In this document: positions 19,340-27,714 of the stretch, one piece after another
How positions within the stretch are numbered: position 1 is the stretch's first letter
Layout of the letters: every line of letters begins with the position of its first letter
From: Herbiconiux oxytropis
GTDB taxonomy: Bacteria > Actinomycetota > Actinomycetes > Actinomycetales > Microbacteriaceae
NCBI RefSeq assembly: GCF_024979315.1
Contig: NZ_JANLCK010000013.1
Location: 22,361 to 86,360, forward strand
DNA length: 64,000 bases
Direction of reading: 5' to 3'
Translations under genes and position numbers: made by a program
Notes under the pieces: model-generated
Told to the model about the DNA's origin: nothing
What the model saw: the letters and a program-made list of their open reading frames with translations, nothing else
The model's database searches: none

Positions 19340-19837
19340 TCACCAGCCCATCGACCCGGGTATGCCCTTGAAGGGCCCGACGACGGATCCGGTGATCCAG
19401 CCGCCGTAGAAGCCTCCGGGCTGCGGCGTGACGATCTCGCCGTCGACCGTGCACTCGTCCATCTGCTGTGCGTAGACGGCGACGCGGTCTCGGAGGGGCT
19501 CGAACCCCGGCGCCGGCTGCGGATAGTTCCACGCGCACGCCGAACGCACCTCGCCTCCGCCACGGACGTCGAGATAGCGTGCTGCGCCCTTGAACTCGCA
19601 GAACGACGAGCCGTCGGCATCGACCAGCGAGCCGGTCGAGAAGTCCGCTATCGGGAGATAGTAGACCGGCGGATGGCTGGTCTCGAGCACCCGGACGGCG
19701 TCTCGGGTCAGGGCGATGAGCTGCCCGCCCAGACGGATCGTGACCGGCGCCGTGACGCGCTCGACGCGCGGCGGCCTCGGGTAGTCCCAGACGGACTCCT
19801 GTCCGGTTCCTGGGGTCTCCGGGCGCGGTCGGGGCAT
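19340..19837 (-). CDS. DUF427 domain protein
   Basis: A 165-residue cytoplasmic protein matching DUF427, a small beta-rich domain common in Actinobacteria and fungi. Visible marks are ESVWDYPRPPRVE, PVYYLP and CEFKGAARYLDV (the family's C-x-YKG-like motif), and the acidic MDECTVDGE near the end. Function unknown. It converges on ychF with a 16-bp gap. Confidence 0.9.
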   Translation of the reverse strand: MPRPRPETPGTGQESVWDYPRPPRVERVTAPVTIRLGGQLIALTRDAVRVLETSHPPVYYLPIADFSTGSLVDADGSSFCEFKGAARYLDVRGGGEVRSACAWNYPQPAPGFEPLRDRVAVYAQQMDECTVDGEIVTPQPGGFYGGWITGSVVGPFKGIPGSMGW

Positions 19838-19872
19838 CTGTTCACTCTACGTCGGCGGTGCTTCACTGGGGT

Positions 19873-20475
19873 ATGGCCGCCTCACCGATGTTCCCGCTCG
19901 GATCGGTCCTGTTCCCTTGCGTGCCGATCCCGCTCCGGGTGTTCGAGCCGCGGTATCTCACCATGGTCGGGCGGCTTCTCGACGAGGATGAACCGGGGTT
20001 CGAGTTCGGCGTCGTCCTCATCGAGCGCGGACCCGAAGCCGGGGGTGGCGACCAGCGCGCCTCGGTCGGGACGATGGCGCGTCTTGTGAGCGCCACCGCG
20101 GGTGCCGACGACCTCATCATCGTCGGAGTGGGGACCCGGCGGTTCACGGTCGAGCGCTGGGTCGGCGAGGATCCGTATCCCAGGGCCGAGCTCTCGCCGC
20201 TGCCGGATCTGGAGTGGTCCGAGGCGCTCGCACCGCTGCGGGCCCAGGCCGAAGCGGTCGTCCGCCGTGTGACCGCCCGCGTCGCGGAGCGGCAGCCGGA
20301 TGCCGCTCTCGAGCTGTCGGACGACCCCGTCGCCGCCGTGTGGCAACTGGCGGCGATCGCCCCGCTCGGCGAGTACGACCGGTACACCCTGCTGAGGTCG
20401 ACATCGATGGCGGGACTCCTCCGTCAGATGATCGACCTGGTCCTCGAGGCCGAGGAGCTCTGGGCCGCCCCGTGA
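19873..20475 (+). CDS. LON peptidase substrate-binding domain protein
   Basis: A 200-residue protein consisting of an N-terminal Lon-type substrate-binding fold (MFPLGSVLFPCVPIPLRVFEPRY) with no ATPase or protease domain. Such stand-alone LAN-domain proteins are widespread, with unknown roles. The ATG at 19873 is chosen for its product; a GTG at 19858 would add five residues and neither has a clear ribosome site. Confidence 0.88.
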   Translation: MAASPMFPLGSVLFPCVPIPLRVFEPRYLTMVGRLLDEDEPGFEFGVVLIERGPEAGGGDQRASVGTMARLVSATAGADDLIIVGVGTRRFTVERWVGEDPYPRAELSPLPDLEWSEALAPLRAQAEAVVRRVTARVAERQPDAALELSDDPVAAVWQLAAIAPLGEYDRYTLLRSTSMAGLLRQMIDLVLEAEELWAAP

Positions 20476-20552
20476 GGTCTCTGTCCACGGTTCACCACCC
20501 CTGGTCCTCTCGTGGGCAGGAGGAACCGCCGCCGCCGCGTAGGCTCGGATGC

Positions 20553-21011
20553 ATGACGAACTCCTCCCCAGCCTCCCTCCGACGCGTGGGCGGCCTCACC
20601 GTGGCCGCGGGCTCGCTCTTCCTGACGGCCGGCTCTGGGGCCTGGTTCGTGATCTCGAAGCAGCTCCGCGACGAGAAGATCGTGGTCCCGGGCAACGCAC
20701 CCGCGTTCGCCGGCAAGACGGTGCAGGGCCCCGTGACCGCCTACGTCGAGGCCCTCGTGATCAAGGGCAACGCCGAGCGGGGAGCCGGCGGCCGCACCTT
20801 CGCCGACGTCAGCGCGGCCCTCCGCGAGGTCGAGTCGGGCAGCGACGAGGAGCGCGCCCTGCGCGGGCAGAGCGCATCGCTCGCCACCGCCGCGTCGCTC
20901 CGCACCTCGCTCATGACCTCGGTGCTCGCCTTCGGTGTGAGCGCCTTCGCGGGCGGCCTCGGAGCTCTCCTCCTGATCGCCGGAACGCAGCTCCGCCGCT
21001 CCCGCGACTGA
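20553..21011 (+). CDS. Two-helix membrane protein, actinobacterial
   Basis: A 152-residue protein with transmembrane helices at about residues 13-33 and 122-145 flanking an extracytoplasmic domain (KIVVPGNAPAFAGKTVQGPVTAY begins it, given here in part as PGNAPAFAGKTVQGP). Homologues are often mislabelled aromatic ring-opening dioxygenase LigA in databases; nothing here supports an enzyme. The real function is unknown. Confidence 0.75.
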   Translation: MTNSSPASLRRVGGLTVAAGSLFLTAGSGAWFVISKQLRDEKIVVPGNAPAFAGKTVQGPVTAYVEALVIKGNAERGAGGRTFADVSAALREVESGSDEERALRGQSASLATAASLRTSLMTSVLAFGVSAFAGGLGALLLIAGTQLRRSRD

Positions 21012-21073
21012 CGCCCACCCGTGCGCCCGTTCGGGGGCCGCGGTCACGCGCTCGGCGCCACTAGGGTCGCAGC

Positions 21074-22432
21074 ATGATCGAGCTGCTGCGCGGAGACCCC
21101 GAGTTCGAGCGCGCCGTCGTCGAAGGGTCGTTCAACGCACTCCTGCCGGCCGAGCGCCCGGAGATCGTCGTGCGGCCCCGATCCGAGACCGAGGCGGTGG
21201 CGGCGGTTCGTGCGGTGGCCGCCGCGGGGCAGCGGATCGCGGTGCGCTCCGGCGGGCACAGCTGGGTGGCCGCCTCCGTGCGCGACGGTGGGGTGCTGAT
21301 CGACCTCGGCGCCCTCGACGGCATCGGTCTCGACACAGAGCGGATGACGGCGACCGTCGGCCCCGGCGTCCGCGGCGCACGACTCTCGGCGGCGCTCGAG
21401 GAGGCCGGACTCGCCTTTCCTGTGGGCCACTGCGGCGACCCCGGGGTGGGCGGCTTCCTGCTCGGCGGCGGCCTCGGAGTCAATTGGGGGCACTGGCGGC
21501 CCGCCTGCTTCTCGATCGAGCGGATGCGCGTGGTCACCGCCGACGGCGAGCTCCGCACCGCATCGCCCACCGAGAACCCGGACCTGTTCTGGCTCGCGCG
21601 GGGGAGCGGCCCGGGCTTCCCCGGTGTGGTGACCGAGTTCGAGCTGGCCCTCCGCCCGCTGCCACCCTGCATCCGCGTCGAGACCCTGTCGTACCCCCTC
21701 GACCGGCTCGGCGAGGTCACCCGCTGGCTCACGGATGCGTCGCAGGACCTTCCCACGAATGTCGAGCTCTCGCTCGTGACCGCCGGGTCACCCGACCCGG
21801 CGCATCCGTTCGTCGTGGGAGTGGCCGCCACCGTCTTCGCCGGCTCCGTCGCCGAGGCCGACGCCGCGCTCGCTCCGCTGCACGGCGCCCCCGCCGCACA
21901 CCGTGGCCGGCCCGCCGATCCGCTCGCGCACACCGCCCCGGCCGACGTCGCGTTCAGCGCCCTGCACGAGGCCGTCGACGCCACCTACCCGCGGGGCGCC
22001 CGCTACCTCGCCGACACCTTCTGGACCGACCTCGACCTGCACGATGCCACCGCACCGCTCGCCGCGCTCCTCGAGCGTGCGCCCTCGAAGCGCAGCTACG
22101 TGCTCGCCGGCATGCCCGCGAACGGCGCCGGCGCCGGCCTCGTGACCCCGGGTGAAGCCGCCTACGGGATGCACGACCGAACCCTCCTCATCGTCTACAC
22201 GATCTGGGAGGACGCGGCCGACGACGCCGCCAACCGCGCCTGGCTCGACGAGGTCGCCGATGCGCTCCTGCCCACCGCCACCGGCCACTTCCTCAGCGAG
22301 GCCGACCTCCGCCACCGCCCCGACCGCGTGCCCGGCTCGTTCGCGCCCGCCGACCGCGCCCGCGTCGAGCACCTCCGCGGGCACTACGACCCCGACCACC
22401 TCTTCCACGGGTTCCCCGCCTTGGTACTGTGA
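21074..22432 (+). CDS. FAD-linked oxidoreductase, berberine-bridge type
   Basis: A 452-residue cytoplasmic flavoprotein of the PCMH/VAO class. The FAD PP-loop RSGGHSW supplies the histidine and PVGHCGDPGVGG the cysteine that form the bicovalent flavin link in this family, and a C-terminal berberine-bridge segment ends HLRGHYDPDHLF. Substrates in the family range from sugars to alkaloids and polyketides; nothing here identifies one. It may be cotranscribed with the membrane protein 36 bp downstream. Confidence 0.88.
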   Translation: MIELLRGDPEFERAVVEGSFNALLPAERPEIVVRPRSETEAVAAVRAVAAAGQRIAVRSGGHSWVAASVRDGGVLIDLGALDGIGLDTERMTATVGPGVRGARLSAALEEAGLAFPVGHCGDPGVGGFLLGGGLGVNWGHWRPACFSIERMRVVTADGELRTASPTENPDLFWLARGSGPGFPGVVTEFELALRPLPPCIRVETLSYPLDRLGEVTRWLTDASQDLPTNVELSLVTAGSPDPAHPFVVGVAATVFAGSVAEADAALAPLHGAPAAHRGRPADPLAHTAPADVAFSALHEAVDATYPRGARYLADTFWTDLDLHDATAPLAALLERAPSKRSYVLAGMPANGAGAGLVTPGEAAYGMHDRTLLIVYTIWEDAADDAANRAWLDEVADALLPTATGHFLSEADLRHRPDRVPGSFAPADRARVEHLRGHYDPDHLFHGFPALVL

Positions 22433-22468
22433 CGGGACACGTCGCCGAGAGACACCGGGGGAAGCGCG

Positions 22469-23308
22469 ATGCCTGAAACCACCAACTTTCACCACCACGA
22501 GCAGCGGCAGCACCGCCAGCGCCACATGATCACCGTGGTGAAGAACGGCCGGCTCAACCCCGACGTGCGGCTCTGGACGGGCCTCTCGGCCATCGCGGTG
22601 GCCGGCCTCATGGTGGTCGAGTTCCTCGTGCAGGCCCTCCTCGTGGGCGCGAGGCCCACCCTCGACGACAGCACGGCACTGACCGAGTTCATGGCGCGCA
22701 CCGCCAACCAGACCCTCTTCACGATCCTCATCGACACGTTCCTCATGGCGTCGCTGATCGTGTTCCTGAGCGGATTCCGCCAGCTCATCACGCACACCCG
22801 GCCCGACCTGCAGTGGATCGCCGACATCGCGTTCGCCTCGGGCCTGCTCTTCATCGCGGTCACGCTCGTGGGCGACGCCATGGAGGGCGGCACCGCGCTC
22901 GACACCATGGGCCTCGATCCGGATGCGTCGTCGCTGCGGGCACTCACGGTCGGCCATACCCTCATGTTCGGCTCGATCGGCTGCACGCTCAACGCCCTGG
23001 TGGCGGCGGCCTCGGGCTACCTCATCGTCACCTCGGAGGCGTTCCCGCGGTGGACGGGCTGGCTCGCCTACGCGGTCGCCGCCCTCAACCTCCTGAGCGT
23101 GCCCACGATGTTCGGCGGCACGAGCCCCGACTCGTTCTTCGCCGCCGGGGGAGCGGCCACGGCCATGCTCGCGACGTTCCCGTGGCTCGTCTGGGTGGCG
23201 TGCATCGGTCTCGTCGCCATCCGCGACCGCCGTCGTCTCGAAGACCTCCCGCACGAGGTGCGGGCCGCAGCAGGAAAGGCGGGCGGCACCACCGCGAAGG
23301 CGGTCTAG
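22469..23308 (+). CDS. Polytopic membrane protein, DUF4386-like
   Basis: A 279-residue protein with about six transmembrane helices (spread over residues 40-260) after a His/Gln/Arg-rich N-terminus (HHHEQRQHRQRH at 8-19). The overall pattern resembles DUF4386-type membrane proteins, but that is a weak match. It ends in the CTAG shared with the convergent carboxymuconolactone decarboxylase-like gene. No function can be assigned. Confidence 0.7.
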   Translation: MPETTNFHHHEQRQHRQRHMITVVKNGRLNPDVRLWTGLSAIAVAGLMVVEFLVQALLVGARPTLDDSTALTEFMARTANQTLFTILIDTFLMASLIVFLSGFRQLITHTRPDLQWIADIAFASGLLFIAVTLVGDAMEGGTALDTMGLDPDASSLRALTVGHTLMFGSIGCTLNALVAAASGYLIVTSEAFPRWTGWLAYAVAALNLLSVPTMFGGTSPDSFFAAGGAATAMLATFPWLVWVACIGLVAIRDRRRLEDLPHEVRAAAGKAGGTTAKAV

Positions 23309-23892
23309 AGCCCCTGCACGAGAGCCGCGCGCAGGTCGGGACTCAGCTGCTCGGGCACATCGATGTCGACCGCGAGCGCCTGGAGCGCCGTGGAGTAGTA
23401 GTTCCGCACGGCGGCCGCCAGGGTGATGTCGACGATCTCGCGGTCGCTGAAGCCGTGCTCACGAAGGAGAGTCGAATCCTCCTCCGACATCGCCGCCGCA
23501 TCCGCGCTCACCCGCTCGGCGAAGGTCATCATGGCGACCTCGGCGGGGGAGAGGATGCCGGCACGCCCCGCCTCGCGATGGTCGCGGGCGACGATCTCGA
23601 GCTCGGCCTCCGTCGCGAGCCCGAGCGACAGCATCCGCGAGCCGTGGGCCAGCCGGCAGTGTGCCGATCCGGTGCCCTTGGCCGCGGCGAGGGTCACGAG
23701 CTCGTAGCGGCGGAGACCCAGCTCTGCCACGACGGCGCGCACGAGACCCTCGAACGCGACCACGGCCTCCGGATTCACCGCCATCACCCGGGTGTGGCTC
23801 GCCACGTGCCCGAGGCTCTGCAGGTCGTCGCGATAGAGCTCCGCCACGAGACCCTCGGCCTCCCGGTCAGTACTCGTCCGGATGATCGTCAT
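23305..23892 (-). CDS. Carboxymuconolactone decarboxylase/AhpD-fold protein
   Basis: A 195-residue all-helical protein with the AhpD fold. The redox motif region reads SAHCRLAHG: the second cysteine and histidine are kept but the first cysteine of the usual CxxC is missing, so alkylhydroperoxidase activity of the AhpD kind is doubtful. A peroxidase-related or decarboxylase-like role is possible. The start is the ATG at 23892; the gene lies just upstream of, and on the opposite strand to, the DUF4386-like gene. Confidence 0.82.
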   Translation of the reverse strand: MTIIRTSTDREAEGLVAELYRDDLQSLGHVASHTRVMAVNPEAVVAFEGLVRAVVAELGLRRYELVTLAAAKGTGSAHCRLAHGSRMLSLGLATEAELEIVARDHREAGRAGILSPAEVAMMTFAERVSADAAAMSEEDSTLLREHGFSDREIVDITLAAAVRNYYSTALQALAVDIDVPEQLSPDLRAALVQGL

Positions 23893-23907
23893 GCCGCCAT
23901 GGTGCCA

Positions 23908-24909
23908 CTAAGGCTTGCTGGAGGAAAGCTCCTCTTCGGTCCAGCGCTCGCCGTGCGGGGAAGCGTCGGTGTCGGCCTCAGCGGCCTCGTCGGAGCCCTC
24001 GGCCGCGGTGTCGGTGGCCGGTGCGGCGCCCTTCTTGGGCCTCACCTCGCGCGGGCCGCGGCCCGGCGTGTAGACCGAGGGCTCGAGGCCGGGGTGGCGG
24101 CGCGACTGCACCACGAACAGCACGATGCCGAGGGCGATCGCCACGAACGAGGCCCACACGTTCGCCGGGATGCCGAGGAAGGTGTCGGTGGTCGGGTCGA
24201 TGCGGATGGCCTCGAGCCACGAGCGGCCGAGCCCGTACCAGATGAGGTAGAGGGCGAACAGCTTGCCCCACCGCAGAGCGAACTTGCGTTCGAGAGCGAG
24301 CAGCAGCACGATGCCGGCGACGTTCCAGATGATCTCGTAGAGGAAGAGGGGGTGGAACAGCGTGCCCTCGGCGAGCCCCGCGGGGAAGGCCGGGTTGGTC
24401 GACTCGATCTCGAGCCCCCAGGGGAGCGTGGTCGGCAGGCCGAACAGCTCGTGGTTGACGTAGTTGCCGAGGCGGCCGATGGCCTGGGCGGCCAGCATGG
24501 CGGGCGCGAGCGCGTCGGCGAACGACCACAGGCGGATGCCCGCGAAGCGGCAGCCGATCCACGCGCCGATCGCACCGCCGATGAGCGAGCCGTAGAGGGC
24601 GTTGCCGCCGTCCCAGATCGCGAAGATGTTCAGGATGTTCGCACCGGGGTAGAAGTAGTCGCCCATGTGCGTGAACACGTGATAGAACCGGGCGCCGACG
24701 ATGCCGAGCGGCACGGCGAACAGCACGATGTCGATGACGACACCGGATTCGCCTCCGCGCTTGGTGAGCCTCTGATTCACCATCAGCATCGCCACGATGA
24801 TGCCGGCGAGGATGAAGAGTGCGTAGAGGTGGATCGTGAGCGGGCCGATGGCGAACGACTGGAACACCGGATCCGGGCTCGGGATGCTGAGCGGAGTGAT
24901 TGTGGGCAC
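23908..24909 (-). CDS. lgt: Prolipoprotein diacylglyceryl transferase
   Basis: Lgt transfers diacylglycerol from phosphatidylglycerol to the lipobox cysteine of preprolipoproteins in the inner membrane. It is a seven-helix membrane protein with signature GRLGNYVNHELFG and an earlier GGNALYGSLIGG. The 333 residues include an acidic, low-complexity C-terminal tail typical of Actinobacteria. The start is the GTG at 24909. Likely substrates encoded in this window are OppA, EfeO and two unknown lipoproteins. Confidence 0.96.
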   Translation of the reverse strand: MPTITPLSIPSPDPVFQSFAIGPLTIHLYALFILAGIIVAMLMVNQRLTKRGGESGVVIDIVLFAVPLGIVGARFYHVFTHMGDYFYPGANILNIFAIWDGGNALYGSLIGGAIGAWIGCRFAGIRLWSFADALAPAMLAAQAIGRLGNYVNHELFGLPTTLPWGLEIESTNPAFPAGLAEGTLFHPLFLYEIIWNVAGIVLLLALERKFALRWGKLFALYLIWYGLGRSWLEAIRIDPTTDTFLGIPANVWASFVAIALGIVLFVVQSRRHPGLEPSVYTPGRGPREVRPKKGAAPATDTAAEGSDEAAEADTDASPHGERWTEEELSSSKP

Positions 24910-25134
24910 GCTGAATTCTAAAGGTTCTGGCGCAATGCCGCAGAACTGTAGCCGATCTCGCGCAGGACGGCTAAGGTTAAGACAGTTGTTGTGTTACCCA
25001 TGAATCTTGAATAGGGTCTTCTTCCTCGATTTCTGTCGAGAGCGAGAGGGCTTGTTTTTCTGAGGAGCGGAACAAAGTGCACCGCGACGGTAGGCCCCGA
25101 CAGGCGGGGCCGCTTACCTCGAAAAGAGAAAACA
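24910..25134 (+). promoter_or_regulatory. Long 5' region of the cold-shock gene
   Basis: 225 bp without a gene. It is AT-rich around 24970-25060 and contains TTAAGACAGTTGTTGTGTTA, a plausible promoter area. Closer to the gene a compact hairpin GGCCCC-GACAGGC-GGGGCC region (about 25091-25111) is followed by an A/G-rich ribosome site (AAAAGAGAAAAC). Long structured leaders are usual for CspA-type genes and can act as RNA thermosensors; whether this one does is not shown. Confidence 0.5.
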
Positions 25135-25341
25135 ATGCCTCAAGGCACCGTGAAATGGTTCAACTCCGAAAAGGGCTTCGGCTTCATCTCCCCCGATGAC
25201 GGTGGAGAAGACGTGTTCGCCCACCACTCCGGCATCACCGGTTCGGGCTACAAGAACCTCGAAGAGAACCAGCGCGTCGAGTTCGACGTGACCCAGGGCC
25301 GCAAGGGCCTGCAGGCTGAGAACATCACCCCCCTCGGCTAA
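25135..25341 (+). CDS. Cold-shock protein, CspA family
   Basis: A 68-residue single CSD/OB-fold RNA chaperone. Both nucleic-acid-binding motifs are intact: RNP1 KGFGFI and RNP2 DVFAHH, in the order [16 protein letters not shown] then [10 protein letters not shown]. It keeps mRNA unstructured, and some members are cold-induced. A long leader precedes it and an intrinsic terminator follows within 20 bp. The next gene is a fatty acid desaturase, also a common cold-response function. Confidence 0.96.
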   Translation: MPQGTVKWFNSEKGFGFISPDDGGEDVFAHHSGITGSGYKNLEENQRVEFDVTQGRKGLQAENITPLG

Positions 25342-25359
25342 GGTCCCAGACCTCTCCGG

Positions 25360-25392
25360 AGAACCCGTGTCCGCTTCGGCGGCGCGGGTTCT
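25360..25392 (+). terminator. Intrinsic terminator of the cold-shock gene
   Basis: AGAACCCG (25360-25367) pairs with CGGGTTCT (25385-25392), enclosing an inner CCGC-TTCG-GCGG hairpin, followed by TCGCTTTT. Confidence 0.88.
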
Positions 25393-25513
25393 TCGCTTTT
25401 AACCGGCCGGTACCGGCAGATGTGCGGACGATACGCAGGTTGACGGCGTAGGTTGAAGACATCTTCCAAGGGCAATTGCTCAGCACCGCGGCTGTGAAGC
25501 CGATTCGATACCA

Positions 25514-26626
25514 GTGAGCAGGCCTTTGAGCATCTCGAACTCCACTTCCCCGCGTGCCACCCTCCCGCGCAAGACCGGCGCCACGCACCCCACCGCGGCT
25601 TATTCCGAGCTGCTCAGCACGGTGCGAGACATGGGGCTGCTGCGCAAGCGCCGCACCTTCTACTACGTCATGTTCGGCGCTCTGCTGCTCGCCCTCGGCG
25701 GCGCGGCAGCCGGCTTCGTGCTGCTCGGCGACAGCTGGTTCCAGCTGATCATCGCCGGAGTCCTGGGCCTCATCTTCACGCAGTTCGCGTTCCTCGCCCA
25801 TGAGGCCTCGCACCGCCAGGTCTTCGAGTCGAACAAGGCCAACGACCGGGCCGGCCGCACGCTCGCGACAGCGTTCGTCGGCATGAGCTACTCGTGGTGG
25901 ATGTCCAAGCACACCCGCCACCACGGCAACCCGAACACCGTGGGCAAAGACCCCGACATCGACATCGACTTCGTCTCGTTCACCTCTGAAGACGCCGCGA
26001 CCCGCAAGGGCGGTTGGGCACTGCTCACCCGCAAGCAGGGCTGGCTGCTGTACCCGCTGCTCCTCCTCGAAGGCCTCAACCTGCACTTCCTCTCGTTCAA
26101 GACCCTCTTCGGCAAGAAGCCCGTCGAGGGCCGCCAGATCGAGCTGTGGTTCATCGGTGTGCGACTGGTCGCCTACGTGGCCGTCATCTTCTCCTTCCTG
26201 CCGCTCGGCATGGCGTTCGCCTTCCTGGGTGTGCAGCTGGCCGTGTTCGGCCTCTACATGGGCGCATCCTTCGCCCCCAACCACGTGGGCATGAAGATCT
26301 TCCCCGCCGGTTCGCGCGTCGACTTCCTCTCGAAGCAGGTGCTCTCCTCCCGCAACATCAAGGGCAACTGGGGCATGACCATCTTCATGGGCGGTCTCGA
26401 CCTGCAGACCGAGCACCACCTGTTCCCGAACATGCCCCGCCCGAGCCTGGTGAAGGTGCGGCCGATCGTGCGCGAGTACTGCGAGACGCACAAGATCCCC
26501 TACACCGAGACCTCGTTCTTCGAGGCGCACAAGCAGGTCGTCGCGTACATGAACAAGGTCGGCCTGTCGGCTCCGGACCCGTTCGACTGCCCGCTGGTCA
26601 ACCAGTACCGCACCCGCCGGGCGTGA
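25514..26626 (+). CDS. Membrane fatty acid desaturase
   Basis: An integral-membrane di-iron desaturase of 370 residues. The three histidine boxes are HEASH (about 96-100), HTRHH (about 133-137) and QTEHHLFP (about 302-309). It introduces a double bond into acyl chains, probably at the delta-9 position as in mycobacterial DesA3-like proteins, but regiochemistry cannot be read from sequence. The start is a GTG at 25514. Being next to the cold-shock gene suggests a role in membrane fluidity at low temperature, which is inference. Confidence 0.9.
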   Translation: MSRPLSISNSTSPRATLPRKTGATHPTAAYSELLSTVRDMGLLRKRRTFYYVMFGALLLALGGAAAGFVLLGDSWFQLIIAGVLGLIFTQFAFLAHEASHRQVFESNKANDRAGRTLATAFVGMSYSWWMSKHTRHHGNPNTVGKDPDIDIDFVSFTSEDAATRKGGWALLTRKQGWLLYPLLLLEGLNLHFLSFKTLFGKKPVEGRQIELWFIGVRLVAYVAVIFSFLPLGMAFAFLGVQLAVFGLYMGASFAPNHVGMKIFPAGSRVDFLSKQVLSSRNIKGNWGMTIFMGGLDLQTEHHLFPNMPRPSLVKVRPIVREYCETHKIPYTETSFFEAHKQVVAYMNKVGLSAPDPFDCPLVNQYRTRRA

Positions 26627-26655
26627 GTCGAGCCCGTCCCGGCTATCCTGCTGGG

Positions 26656-27384
26656 GTGAGCACCTCGCGCGCCGGCGCCGCCGGCATCCTGACCCCGGCC
26701 CTCGCCACGGCGGCGGCCTTCGCGCTGGCATTGGTGCCTGCGGCCGGAGCTTCGGCCCACGACGCCCTCGAGTCGTCGTCGCCCGCCGCCGGCGAGTCGG
26801 TCACCGCGGATCCGGGCACCCTGTCGCTCACCTACTCCGACACGCTCATGGCGATCGGCGAGACCACCGACGGCTTCGCCGTGCAGGTCACCGACGCCGA
26901 GGGCATGCACTACGAGAGCGGATGCGTCGCGATCGCCGACTCGTCGGTCACGACCCCGATCGCCCTCGGCGACGCGGGCGGGTACACGGTCACCTGGCAG
27001 GTCGTCTCGTCCGATGGCCACCCCACCTCGGGTCAGTACGAGTTCGACTACTCGCCGGCCACACTCGAGGGCGCGCACGACGGACTGACCGATCCGGCCG
27101 TCTGCGGCGAGCCCTGGGCAGGAGAGCCCGACGGCGCTGGAGCCCCTGCCGGAGAGCCGGCCAGCGAGGTGCCTTCGGCGCCGGCCGCGGAGGCCGGCAG
27201 CGCCGCGACCCCGTCGCCCGCATCCGACACGGCTGGCGCCGCGGCGGCCGACCTCGACGTCTCGGCGGCAGCACTGCCCGGTTGGGCCGTGGTGCTGATC
27301 GTGCTCGCGGGCCTCGGCGTGCTCGCCGCCATCGTGGTGCTCGTGCTGCGCCGGATGCGCGCGGGTGGCGACGACCCACGCTGA
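26656..27384 (+). CDS. CopC-domain copper-binding exported protein
   Basis: A 242-residue protein with a signal peptide ending at ASA, so that the mature chain would begin with the His of HDALESSSPAAGE, as needed for a CopC copper site. A second ligand region, VSSDGHPTSGQYEF, follows. After the CopC domain (about 35-140) comes a Pro/Ala-rich linker and a C-terminal transmembrane helix (about 207-229) with a basic tail. The likely role is periplasmic-side copper binding or delivery. Homologues often pair with YcnI or CopD; neither is present here. The start GTG lies at 26656. Confidence 0.87.
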   Translation: MSTSRAGAAGILTPALATAAAFALALVPAAGASAHDALESSSPAAGESVTADPGTLSLTYSDTLMAIGETTDGFAVQVTDAEGMHYESGCVAIADSSVTTPIALGDAGGYTVTWQVVSSDGHPTSGQYEFDYSPATLEGAHDGLTDPAVCGEPWAGEPDGAGAPAGEPASEVPSAPAAEAGSAATPSPASDTAGAAAADLDVSAAALPGWAVVLIVLAGLGVLAAIVVLVLRRMRAGGDDPR

Positions 27385-27446
27385 GCGGCGCTATGCTCGA
27401 TCGCGTAGCACCCCTTCAATTGAATACCGCTGGCCATCAGGCCGAC

Positions 27447-27650
27447 GCGGGAGAGCCGGCGCACACCTCCACCGAGGCGACTGCGAAGGCACCGAAGGAG
27501 CAATCCTCCCCGATAATCTCTCAGGTCCTCGTACCGCGTCGAACTGGCCACTCTGGAAAGCAGTCCGCGGCTTCGACGGCGGCTCGCCCACGGTGAAAGC
27601 GACGGCCCCGCCGTCGTGAAACTCTCAGGCACGATGACAGAGGGGGAGTT
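27447..27650 (+). ncRNA. Tandem glycine riboswitch (two aptamers)
   Basis: Both aptamers carry the gcvT-motif core. In the first (about 27447-27537), GGAGAGCC is followed by CACCGAAGGAGCAA and AATCTCTCAGG. In the second (about 27549-27650), CTCTGGAAAGCAG is followed by the variant GGTGAAAGC, then GAAACTCTCAGG and a closing GACAGAGG. Glycine-binding tandem aptamers usually activate glycine cleavage genes, and gcvT follows 65 bp downstream. Boundaries are approximate. Confidence 0.93.
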
Positions 27651-27714
27651 CTCGGAGCGCAGTTGCGCTCCCGACGCCCACGAGCCGTGACGCCCGTGGG
27701 GAAACGGAGAACTC
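27646..27714 (+). promoter_or_regulatory. Predicted ribosome-site-sequestering platform of gcvT
   Basis: GAGTTCTC (27646-27653) is perfectly complementary to GAGAACTC (27707-27714), which contains the gcvT ribosome site and abuts the GTG. Between them lie two hairpins, GGAGCGC/GCGCTCC (27654-27671) and CCCACG/CGTGGG (27677-27700), making a three-way junction. AGTTC (27647-27651) can instead pair with GAACT (27541-27545) as an extension of P1 of the second aptamer. Confidence 0.6.

Larger units (their letters stand above)
27385..27714 (+). promoter_or_regulatory. Leader of the glycine cleavage operon
   Basis: This 330-bp gap holds a promoter-proximal stretch (27385-27446, AT-richer around CTTCAATTGAATACC), the tandem glycine riboswitch and its expression platform. 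No short gene is credible here. Confidence 0.7.
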
